Shown: one piece after another, positions 7,112 to 14,075 of the stretch | Layout of the letters: the number at the start of each line of letters is the position of its first letter | Numbering within the stretch: the stretch's first letter is position 1 | Assembly: GCF_002410825.1 (NCBI RefSeq) | Contig: NZ_DHOS01000047.1 | Span: forward strand, 1-25,579 | DNA length: 25,579 nucleotides | Source of the DNA: Proteiniphilum sp. UBA5384 | Lineage (GTDB): Bacteria > Bacteroidota > Bacteroidia > Bacteroidales > Dysgonomonadaceae | Reading direction: 5' to 3' | The notes under the pieces: model-generated | What the model saw: the letters and a program-made list of their open reading frames with translations, nothing else | Database searches by the model: none | What the model was told of the DNA's origin: nothing | Program-made: the position numbers and the translations under genes

Positions 7112-7786
7112 ATGAAAATATTGGTAGTAGAAGATGAACGGGAACTCTCGCGGAATATAGTGAATTATCTTTCCGCGGATGATTATCTGTGTGAGCAGGC
7201 ATATAATTTTGCCGAAGCAGAGGAGAAGATTGCCCTGTATGATTATGATTGTATCCTGCTCGATTTGAATCTTCCCGGCGGAGATGGACTGAAAATATTA
7301 GAAGAAATAAAACAAAGAAATATCGACAGCGGAATTATTATTATTTCTGCAAGGGGTGCTCTGGATGATAAGATCGCCGGTTTGAAAATCGGTGCCGATG
7401 ATTATCTGGCAAAGCCCTTCCCGTTGTCCGAATTAAGCATCAGGATATATGCCCTTATGAGAAGAAGGCAATTTTCCAATAACAATCTATTGAAGACAAA
7501 TGGATTGGAGATAGACCTTTTGTCAAAAACGGTGAGGATGAATGATATACACATTATACTGACAAAATCGGAGTACGACTTGTTATTGTACCTTATCGGG
7601 AATAAAAATCGGGTAGTATCGAAAAATGCCATCGCGGAACATCTATCGGGGGATATGGCTGATATGCTGGATAACCATAATTTTGTCTATGCCCATATCA
7701 AAAACTTAAAATCGAAGTTGGCCGAGGCGGGGTGCGACAATTGTATTAAAACAATCTACGCAACAGGATACCAATGGCTCGATTAA
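7112..7786 (+). CDS. OmpR/PhoB-family response regulator
   Basis: A 224-residue DNA-binding response regulator. The receiver domain (about 1-115) has the acidic pair E7/D8, phospho-acceptor Asp51 (LLDLNLP), Ser79 and Lys101 (GADDYLAKPF). The C-terminal winged helix (about 128-223) has LTKSEYDLLLYL and the terminal KTIYATGYQW hairpin. It overlaps the downstream kinase by 13 bases, so the two are coupled. The promoter region carries a candidate autoregulatory box shared with the PAP2 gene and the GT2/LAB_N/ArnT-like operon. By context it may be a PmrA-like regulator of envelope modification; this is inference from location and shared sites, not from the protein sequence. Confidence 0.93.
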   Translation: MKILVVEDERELSRNIVNYLSADDYLCEQAYNFAEAEEKIALYDYDCILLDLNLPGGDGLKILEEIKQRNIDSGIIIISARGALDDKIAGLKIGADDYLAKPFPLSELSIRIYALMRRRQFSNNNLLKTNGLEIDLLSKTVRMNDIHIILTKSEYDLLLYLIGNKNRVVSKNAIAEHLSGDMADMLDNHNFVYAHIKNLKSKLAEAGCDNCIKTIYATGYQWLD

Positions 7787-9060
7787 AATCACTTACCACC
7801 AAAAGCCTTTTCCGGTTTTTTATTTTCACGGTAGTGATCCTGCTGTGCTGCTTTCCTTTGTTATATACTCTGATGGAAAATAAGTATGCGGAGGATCTTG
7901 ATGAACTGATACAATTTCGAGCCGAAGAATTCAAGAAAGGGAAACTTTCTTCGTTTACTGCCAAGGATATTGAACTATGGAATGAGTATAATGAAGACCT
8001 CTACATACTTCCGCACGACGAGAAATACCCTCGAGGGATCGTCAGACAGGAAGAATATTTTAATAAATCGGAAGGACATGCAATTGATTACCGGATATTC
8101 TATGCTGATATTTTTATTGAAAATGAGCCTTATACATTGGTCTCAAGGGTGCCGATGATCGAATTCCACGATCTTTTTAATATGCTCCTTACCCAATATG
8201 GAGTGGTATTCATTATATTGATTGTTTCTTTATCGATAGTGTATGTTTTTGTTTCGAAACGGCTCTGGAATCCTTTTTATAATACACTTCAAAAAATTGA
8301 ACGGTTTGACCTTGCAGTGGGCAAAGAACCGGAATTTAAATCTACAGATATCAGAGAGTTTGTCAGTTTGAATAAGCAATTAAGCCGGTTGATCAAGGAG
8401 AACTTGAAAATATACAAACAACAAAAGGAGTTTGTAGAAAATGCTTCACATGAGTTGCAGACCCCTTTGGCGGTTTTTCAATCGCAACTCGATATGCTTC
8501 TTCAACAACCGGATTTGACGGAAACGGAGACTAATATCATTCAATCTCTTTATTCCACCTCGTCACGCATGTCGAGATTAAATAAAAACCTGCTTCTACT
8601 GGCAAAAATGGATAATGAACAGTTTCAACGGCGGGAAGCGATCAATTTTTCCACCGTACTGTTCGATCAATTATCTCCATTAAAAGAAATGGCAGAAAGC
8701 AATGGAATAGAGGTTATAGTTGAATCAATGAGTCCGCTTACGATAAACGCCAATTTAATACTCCTGGAAAGCCTTATCAATAACCTGATTGTGAATGCAA
8801 TCAGGCATAATGTGAAAGGAAAAGGAATAGTTTGTATAGCATTGGAAAATAATGTCTTATCCATTTCGAATACAGGACAATCCGAACCTTTAAATCCCGA
8901 TAAAATTTTCAGGAGGTTTAGCCGTACTTCGGAAGAGAAAAAAGGAAATGGATTAGGCTTGTCGATAGTCCGGCAGATTTGTATTCTTCACAACTGGGAG
9001 ATTATTTATGCATTCAGGGATAACAGGCATTGTTTCAGTGTTATTTTCCAACCTGTTTAA
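7774..9060 (+). CDS. Sensor histidine kinase
   Basis: A 428-residue membrane kinase, the partner of the overlapping regulator. Membrane segment one is at about 13-34 and segment two at about 142-162, enclosing a periplasmic sensing region of ~105 residues rich in acidic residues (DLDELIQF, NEDLYILPHDEKY). No clear HAMP domain is seen. HisKA has His226 (NASHELQTPLA); the ATPase domain has the N-box NNLIVNAIRHN (~336-346), a degenerate G1 box SISNTGQS in place of DxGxG, and G2 GNGLGLSIV (391-399). The G1 change is common in Bacteroidetes kinases of this kind. The signal is unknown; an acidic periplasmic domain would fit cation or cationic-peptide sensing, which is speculative. Confidence 0.9.
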   Translation: MARLKSLTTKSLFRFFIFTVVILLCCFPLLYTLMENKYAEDLDELIQFRAEEFKKGKLSSFTAKDIELWNEYNEDLYILPHDEKYPRGIVRQEEYFNKSEGHAIDYRIFYADIFIENEPYTLVSRVPMIEFHDLFNMLLTQYGVVFIILIVSLSIVYVFVSKRLWNPFYNTLQKIERFDLAVGKEPEFKSTDIREFVSLNKQLSRLIKENLKIYKQQKEFVENASHELQTPLAVFQSQLDMLLQQPDLTETETNIIQSLYSTSSRMSRLNKNLLLLAKMDNEQFQRREAINFSTVLFDQLSPLKEMAESNGIEVIVESMSPLTINANLILLESLINNLIVNAIRHNVKGKGIVCIALENNVLSISNTGQSEPLNPDKIFRRFSRTSEEKKGNGLGLSIVRQICILHNWEIIYAFRDNRHCFSVIFQPV

Positions 9061-9073
9061 GTTTTGTTTTTCT

Positions 9074-9096
9074 GCAAAATCAAAATATAATTTTGC
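9074..9096. repeat. Inverted repeat in the convergent gap
   Basis: GCAAAAT and ATTTTGC flank a 9-base AT-rich loop between the convergent kinase and ArnT-like genes. Neither side is followed by a T run, so it is a poor intrinsic terminator although it sits where one would be expected. Confidence 0.35.
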
Positions 9097-9178
9097 CCCC
9101 ATCCGGCTCAATTTCTGCACGACGTAAAAAGCAAAAAAATCGGCAGATCCAGTAAGTAATGTATTTATATTTAATTAT

Positions 9179-10729
9179 TTATAAAACTATAATGAGGTAA
9201 GGTCCGGTTTTGTATTGCTCTTTTTCCGATATAACAGATTGTATCCGGGAATCATTCAATACTGCCTTTTCGGGCAATAGGAGGAGTTGCCCGGATAGTG
9301 TGTTGTTCAGTATATCCTCTTCGGAAGCGACCATAACTTCTTTTCCGAGAAAAACATCCATACTTCCGGGTCGTGGAATTTTATACACATAATATTCGGT
9401 AGTGTCTTTTTCTTCTGCAATCCGCATTGCTTCCTTGCATAATGTATTCCATCCCATGTAAGGATTCAACCGGGGAAGGGCTAGTCCGGCGATGAAGATG
9501 GCCGATAAAAGGGTGAAAGTTATTACACGAATAGATCTACGGAGTGCTTTTTTCTTAAAAATCAGATATAAAACCGTGAGTCCACCGAGGGAGGTGACAG
9601 CTGCCGCCACATACACCAGCGGTACGGCTATGTAAGAAATACCGTCAATTCTTTTTATGTATAAAAGAGTGGGCAGTGCAACTGTGAAAATAAGGGCTGG
9701 CACTGCTACAGAAAACCGCAACCAGGTATTTGTCTCATCGAATTTATTGAGCAACATGGCCGGGAGATAGATCAGAAAAGGTATGGCGGGAAGCAGATAG
9801 ACAGCCAGTTTGGAGCTGACCAGCGACAACATGACGAAAGTTGTCAGTATGATGGTAAGGAAGAATTTCTCGGTTTCGGTTTGGATTTTTTTATAGATCA
9901 CTCCGGCAATGATCAGACCCACCGATAAAAACGTCCAGGGTGCCAATGCATACCAGATAGTGATGGCATAGTAGTAGAACGGGGATTTATGATGGAAGGC
10001 ATTCACACCCCTTCCTACTGTCTGATGCACCAGGAGGTTATTGAGATAAGTGTCGCCACCTTCCAGATAAACACCTGTAAACCAGATGCCGCATCCCAAC
10101 AGCAGTACCAACCAGCTTTTCCATCCCCAGTACTGTTTCCATGTACGGATTTTACCCCGATAAAGCAGGAATATTATTGTGGAGAGCAGCGGAACCAGGA
10201 TACCGACAGGTCCTTTTGAGAAAAGGGCAAGAAAGACATAGACCGGAAACAGGTAAGCGTCTCCTTTTGTTCCTACACCATTGTATATTTTAAAGAAAGT
10301 ATAGAGCGAAAGCGTGATAAACATCACCATCAGCATATCCATACGGATAGTGATAGTCAGCGCCAGGAAGAAGCCGCCTGTCATTAGCATTAGCAAGCCT
10401 TCGGGTTGGTAGGTGGAAGATTTTTCCCATCTCATCCATTTCTCCATCACCATCAGTACTCCCAGAGCCGGCAAAAATGATAAGAGTGACAAGAACCACA
10501 TTTGATGGCTACCGAGCAATGTTCTTCCTACCATCATCAACCAGAAGCTCAGAGGGGGTTTATCTGCATAGATCTCGCCATCAAGCGTGAAAGTAAAGAA
10601 ATTACCTTGACGCAAAGCTTCATCCACAATACTCAGGTAACGCAACTCATTATTGGGAGTATAGTCCCGCAAAATCATCACCGGGAGCAGTGCGATAAAC
10701 CATAAAAGATATAGATGCCCGGTTTTCAT
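9179..10729 (-). CDS. ArnT-like GT-C glycosyltransferase
   Basis: A 516-residue integral membrane glycosyltransferase of the ArnT/PMT_2 superfamily with about 11-12 membrane segments. ArnT transfers 4-amino-4-deoxy-L-arabinose from undecaprenyl phosphate to lipid A on the periplasmic face. Visible family motifs are the first periplasmic loop RDYTPNNELRY, with an acidic residue near the N-terminus, DKPPLSFWL, RMDM in the fourth segment region, the HQTVGRGVNAFHHKSPFYYY loop and SSKLAVYLLPAIPFL. A soluble C-terminal tail of ~90 residues follows. It is the third gene of the operon with a GT2 enzyme and a double LAB_N protein. The sugar donor cannot be inferred, and no arnA/arnB-like genes are present in the window. 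Confidence 0.87.
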   Translation of the reverse strand: MKTGHLYLLWFIALLPVMILRDYTPNNELRYLSIVDEALRQGNFFTFTLDGEIYADKPPLSFWLMMVGRTLLGSHQMWFLSLLSFLPALGVLMVMEKWMRWEKSSTYQPEGLLMLMTGGFFLALTITIRMDMLMVMFITLSLYTFFKIYNGVGTKGDAYLFPVYVFLALFSKGPVGILVPLLSTIIFLLYRGKIRTWKQYWGWKSWLVLLLGCGIWFTGVYLEGGDTYLNNLLVHQTVGRGVNAFHHKSPFYYYAITIWYALAPWTFLSVGLIIAGVIYKKIQTETEKFFLTIILTTFVMLSLVSSKLAVYLLPAIPFLIYLPAMLLNKFDETNTWLRFSVAVPALIFTVALPTLLYIKRIDGISYIAVPLVYVAAAVTSLGGLTVLYLIFKKKALRRSIRVITFTLLSAIFIAGLALPRLNPYMGWNTLCKEAMRIAEEKDTTEYYVYKIPRPGSMDVFLGKEVMVASEEDILNNTLSGQLLLLPEKAVLNDSRIQSVISEKEQYKTGPYLIIVL

Positions 10730-10773
10730 AAGATTATCAATTAATAATTACCAAATTTCAAAATTATTGCATT

Positions 10774-10805
10774 GTTAAATCGTTAAATCATTACATCATC
10801 ACATC
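10774..10805. repeat. Short degenerate tandem repeat, four 8-bp units
   Basis: Units GTTAAATC, GTTAAATC, ATTACATC and ATCACATC follow one another and end in the stop codon of the LAB_N gene. They lie in the 74-base gap between LAB_N and the ArnT-like gene. This looks like simple-sequence drift; no function is evident. Confidence 0.5.
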
Positions 10806-11433
10806 AATCCCTGCGCTGTAAACCAATCATAATATTACGGACATAAGCTGCAAAACCAACGGACTGCCCTAAGATGAGGACCGGGTCGTGACGTATGATC
10901 CCGTAAGCAACGATGGTGCCTGATCCCAACAGACTGATAAGCCAGAAACCAATGGGTAACACCGACCGATGAAGATGGAGTGAATAAAACCATTGATAGA
11001 TGAAACGAAATGTAAAAAGCATTTGGCCGACTGAACCGAAGACCAGTAACCGGAGAGGTATGTTTTTTTGCCGGAAGAAAAACAAGGTAAAAGCTTCCAT
11101 GTCACGCATCAGGAAAACCAAAGCAACCAGAGGTGTCAATATAAGGATCACCCTGAGGACGACAGCTACCCGCTTCCATATTCCTTGCATATTGAGGTTC
11201 CAGAGGTAGATATAATATGCAAAGAATTGTCCGAATACAATGGCAAAGTCGTTTCGCAGTACTCCATACATAAAAAGCAGATAGGAACCGAAAATACTCA
11301 GGATCCAGAATAGTGGGGGCGTGACTATTTTCTTCGCTTTTTCGGTCACCATCCACTGGTAGAGTATTCGTGCCGAGAAGAAGAGCTGGGCTAAAAAGCC
11401 AATTCCATAAATCCAAATGCTTGTTTGTTGCAT
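10804..11433 (-). CDS. Membrane protein with two LAB_N domains
   Basis: A 209-residue protein made of two copies of the LAB_N domain (named from the N-terminus of some lipid-A-disaccharide synthases). Copy one, ~5-80, reads GFLAQLFFSARILYQWMVTE, PPLFWILSIFGSYLLFMYG, and D then GQFFAYYIYLWNL. Copy two, ~127-205, reads GSVGQMLFTFRFIYQWFYS, PIGFWLISLLGSGTIVAYG, and D then GQSVGFAAYVRNI. Both keep Q, F, QW, P-x-x-FW, YG, D and GQ at matching places. Each copy should make three membrane helices. It starts three bases after the GT2 stop. A role in handling lipid-linked intermediates for lipid A modification is inferred from the operon; the biochemical function of stand-alone LAB_N proteins is not settled. 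Confidence 0.85.
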   Translation of the reverse strand: MQQTSIWIYGIGFLAQLFFSARILYQWMVTEKAKKIVTPPLFWILSIFGSYLLFMYGVLRNDFAIVFGQFFAYYIYLWNLNMQGIWKRVAVVLRVILILTPLVALVFLMRDMEAFTLFFFRQKNIPLRLLVFGSVGQMLFTFRFIYQWFYSLHLHRSVLPIGFWLISLLGSGTIVAYGIIRHDPVLILGQSVGFAAYVRNIMIGLQRRD

Positions 11434-11436
11434 AAA

Positions 11437-12180
11437 TCACGTTAAATTGGTGCGACTGATTTTGTAATTGATATAGCGTTTTTTCATCCACCGATAAGCA
11501 AAACAATCTATAAAAGGGCCGGTAAGGCGATTCCATAAATGATATTTTGATTTCCCTGCCAACCGGGGATAGTGCCGCACCGGAATTTGTTGTATTTTCC
11601 CATTTTGCAATAAGATAAGTGCCGGAAGGAACCGGTGCATTCCGTCGAACATGGGCAGGCGTTTGGCATATATGGTGTACATCACTTTTAGAGGGCATCC
11701 GGTATCGGATATGCCGTCACCCGTCATCATCCGTCGGTATCCATTGGCTATCTTCGATTGCAGATTTTTGAAGAATGAGTCTTTGCGTTCGGTGCGAATT
11801 CCCGTTACCAATTCATATTTGGCCAGATAGGGGAGTAGCAGGTTGAAATCGTCGGGATCGGTCTGCATGTCCGCATCCATATAACCTGTAAATTCTGAAA
11901 AGCAATAATCGAATCCGGCTTTCAGCGCAGCACTCAGTCCCGCATTCTTTTCCATATCGAGATAGAAGAAATGAGGATTGAGCTCACAAATATGATGGAT
12001 TTGTTCTTTACTGCCGTCGGTTGAACCGTCGTTGACAAACAGTACGCATGCCGGGTAGAGGGACTGAGTTAAGAAGTTCTGCAGTTTTTCTTCTAACCGG
12101 CTGATATTCTCTACTTCATTATAAACCGGAACAATAACTGTAAAAGAGTATTGACTTGTTTGATTTTTCTCCATTTCCAT
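11437..12180 (-). CDS. GT2 glycosyltransferase, ArnC/DPM1-like
   Basis: A 247-residue GT-A fold family 2 glycosyltransferase. It has TVIVPVYNE at the N-terminus, VNDGSTDGS, the metal/nucleotide-binding DADMQTDP and GCPLKVM further on, the layout of polyprenyl-phosphate sugar transferases such as ArnC and dolichyl-phosphate mannose synthase. The C-terminal pair of membrane helices found in ArnC and GtrB is absent, so it resembles the soluble DPM1 form. I chose ATG 12180; a TTG at 12216 would add 12 residues. It likely charges undecaprenyl phosphate with a sugar used by the ArnT-like enzyme two genes downstream. It is the first gene of that operon, with the shared box and -7 element upstream. 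Confidence 0.88.
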   Translation of the reverse strand: MEMEKNQTSQYSFTVIVPVYNEVENISRLEEKLQNFLTQSLYPACVLFVNDGSTDGSKEQIHHICELNPHFFYLDMEKNAGLSAALKAGFDYCFSEFTGYMDADMQTDPDDFNLLLPYLAKYELVTGIRTERKDSFFKNLQSKIANGYRRMMTGDGISDTGCPLKVMYTIYAKRLPMFDGMHRFLPALILLQNGKIQQIPVRHYPRLAGKSKYHLWNRLTGPFIDCFAYRWMKKRYINYKISRTNLT

Positions 12181-12295
12181 ATCGATAATCAATTTGAAAG
12201 GGAAGATACGTTTCAACTGATAGGTTTGGTCTCAAATTTGGAACTATATAGTTCTTCCTCATAAATATAGCCGCTTAATATTTGAATTAAACGGA

Positions 12296-12329
12296 CAAAA
12301 ATAGCCTCCAATTTTGTAGAAATGTTGAA
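12296..12329 (-). promoter_or_regulatory. Promoter of the GT2-LAB_N-ArnT operon with regulator box
   Basis: On the minus strand the box TTCAACATTTCTACAA (12314-12329) is followed after ten bases by TATTTTTG (12296-12303), a full -7 match. The box replaces a normal -33 element, which is how an OmpR-family activator site is often placed. A weaker second copy, TTCCCGTTTTCTACAC (12378-12393), matches 11 of 14 fixed positions. The leader before ATG 12180 would be about 108 bases. Confidence 0.6.
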
Positions 12330-12438
12330 ATTTCGATTATTTTAATCTTAAATCGGAATTGAGGGACAAATTATTCTGTGTAGAAAACGGGAAAATAATA
12401 TATTGTGTCCAAAATATGTGCTATTCAATAAAAAATCG

Positions 12439-12446
12439 TACTTTTG
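12439..12446 (+). promoter_or_regulatory. -7 element for the czc operon
   Basis: TACTTTTG is an exact TAnnTTTG match 18 bases before ATG 12465. It overlaps a TTG at 12444 and so argues against that upstream start. A TGTG at 12417-12420 is at roughly -33 spacing. The gap 12181-12464 holds this promoter and the divergent one for the glycosyltransferase operon. Confidence 0.6.
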
Positions 12447-12464
12447 TTATTCAAAAGCAAGGAG

Positions 12465-12812
12465 ATGCCCCAGAGGAATAAACAGATAATTGCCTGGATC
12501 CTGTTCATGGTATTCACATTTTACTATGTGAATGTCTGTTTATTTACCCATACCCATATTGTCAATGGTACTACCATTGTCCATTCCCACATACATAACA
12601 AGGCCCATACCCAGACAGGTGTGCATAACGACAGTGAATTAACGCTGATTGCGTCGTTATCTGCCTTTCATACACTTGCTGCTGTTGTCGGTGGGGTGAG
12701 TTTGGGTATCTTCTTATTGACTCAGGTATTTATATTGCCTTTGTGTGAAGAAAGAATTATCTACTGTGTTGAGACATCTAATTCTTGGCGGGCTCCTCCA
12801 ATCTTATTTTAA
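12465..12812 (+). CDS. Small His-rich membrane protein leading the czc operon
   Basis: A 115-residue protein with an N-terminal membrane segment or uncleaved signal (IIAWILFMVFTFYYVNVCLF), a histidine-rich stretch with seven His in about 28 residues (THTHIVNG, IVHSHIHNKAH, GVHND), a second hydrophobic helix (~75-92), and a short tail ending RAPP. I recall similar small unnamed proteins in front of Bacteroidetes cation-efflux operons. Metal binding in the periplasm is a reasonable guess; no enzyme motif is seen. AGGAG directly abuts the ATG, too close to act as a normal Shine-Dalgarno. A 155-base gap without another promoter match separates it from czcB, so it is probably co-transcribed. Confidence 0.75.
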   Translation: MPQRNKQIIAWILFMVFTFYYVNVCLFTHTHIVNGTTIVHSHIHNKAHTQTGVHNDSELTLIASLSAFHTLAAVVGGVSLGIFLLTQVFILPLCEERIIYCVETSNSWRAPPILF

Positions 12813-12970
12813 ATCAATTTACCCTTCCTGCTCTTCGCTGACTTTTTACCGGTATTGGCGACAGTTTTTCTGTTTTCCTACCGAAAAGTTTAGTGTATCA
12901 GTATTTATCACCTTACCGTTGACAGACGAGGTGTATTCCATCATCCCATTAATAAAATAATTATACCGTG

Positions 12971-14074
12971 ATGAATAGTAGATTATTCATACTTGTGGGT
13001 CTGCTGACTTTACTGGCTTCCTGCAAACAAAATAACAGGGCACAAGAGAGTGCCGAAGTGCAATATCAAGGCGATACTATCGTCATAAAAGAAAATTCAC
13101 CTATTCTGGGAGAAATTGTGGTCGAAAAGATACAGTCAAAAGACTTTTCAGCCGGATTCCGGACCGTCGGCACCATTCGCCCCGTGTCGGGTAAATATGC
13201 TGAGATCGCACCCCCTTTCTCCGGGCGTATCACAAAATCATTTGTGGAACTGGGGCGAAAAGTGAATGCCGGTTCTCCGGTATTCGAACTGAGTTCGTCC
13301 GAATTCTTCGAAGCGGCGAAAGCTTATTTTTCAGCACAATCTGCGAACGAATTGGCCCAGACAAGTTACAACCGTCAGAAAGAGTTGGAATCCAATGGGG
13401 TGGCATCGAAAAAAGAACTGGAGCTGGCTCGCAACGAAGCCAATATTGCCGCCAAAGAATGGGAGCAGGCAAAAGCGACCTTGCAAATCTTCAATATCGA
13501 TGCCCATTCATTGCAGATGGGACAGGGTTTGAAAGTGATATCGCCTATTGCTGGCGAAGTGGTGAAGTATGATATTACCATCGGAAGCTATGTGAAAGAA
13601 GATGCGGAACCGCTAGCGGTAATAGCTGATTTGTCAACGGTATGGGTCACGGCATTGGTGAAGGAAAGGAATTTCGGTACTATCAAAAAAGGCGAACAAG
13701 TGGAAGTTTTTACTGATGCACGGCCCGACCAGGTTATCCCGGGTATTATTTATCATGTGGGTGAGATGTTGGACTTGGAAACCCGATCACTCGAAGTGAT
13801 TATTGCTTGCGATAATGCCGACAGACAGTTGAAACCGGGGATGTTTTGCAAAGTACATTTCCTGAACACTCCTGCAAAAGCTATCGTCTTGCCTGCTACC
13901 GCCATTATGCAGGAACAGGAGAATGACTATGTGCTTGTTGAGGCGTCGCAGGGCAGATATCTCCGTCGCAAGGTGCAGACCGAAACCGTCAGCATGGAGG
14001 AGGTGCTGGTCCTTCAAGGTCTAGAAGAGGGAGAGAATGTGGTGACCAAGGGTGGAATTTTTCTAAATATGTAG
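12971..14074 (+). CDS. czcB: Heavy-metal RND efflux periplasmic adaptor (CzcB-like)
   Basis: A 367-residue membrane-fusion protein. The N-terminus is a lipoprotein signal (LLTLLASC, lipidated Cys18). Next come a beta-barrel/lipoyl half (PPFSGRITKSFVELGRKVNAGSPVFELSS), a helical hairpin (~110-170), the second lipoyl half (VISPIAGEVVKYDITIGSYV), and the barrel and membrane-proximal domains with LKPGMFCKVHF. It bridges the inner-membrane CzcA pump and the outer-membrane CzcC channel. I start at ATG 12971, directly after a GTG at 12968. It is one base from czcA and clearly co-transcribed with it. Confidence 0.92.
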   Translation: MNSRLFILVGLLTLLASCKQNNRAQESAEVQYQGDTIVIKENSPILGEIVVEKIQSKDFSAGFRTVGTIRPVSGKYAEIAPPFSGRITKSFVELGRKVNAGSPVFELSSSEFFEAAKAYFSAQSANELAQTSYNRQKELESNGVASKKELELARNEANIAAKEWEQAKATLQIFNIDAHSLQMGQGLKVISPIAGEVVKYDITIGSYVKEDAEPLAVIADLSTVWVTALVKERNFGTIKKGEQVEVFTDARPDQVIPGIIYHVGEMLDLETRSLEVIIACDNADRQLKPGMFCKVHFLNTPAKAIVLPATAIMQEQENDYVLVEASQGRYLRRKVQTETVSMEEVLVLQGLEEGENVVTKGGIFLNM

Positions 14075-14075
14075 G

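Noticed and set aside
9074..9096. Inverted repeat as a bidirectional terminator between convergent genes
   Set aside because: Neither arm is followed by a T run, so it is listed only as a repeat.
10774..10805. Short tandem repeats as a possible CRISPR or regulator array
   Set aside because: Units are 8 bp with no spacers and two of four are degenerate; the site is downstream of a stop codon, not in a promoter.
12745..12960. A 71-codon open frame between the His-rich gene and czcB
   Set aside because: It overlaps the His-rich gene in another frame and shows no family features; most of it is the intra-operon gap.
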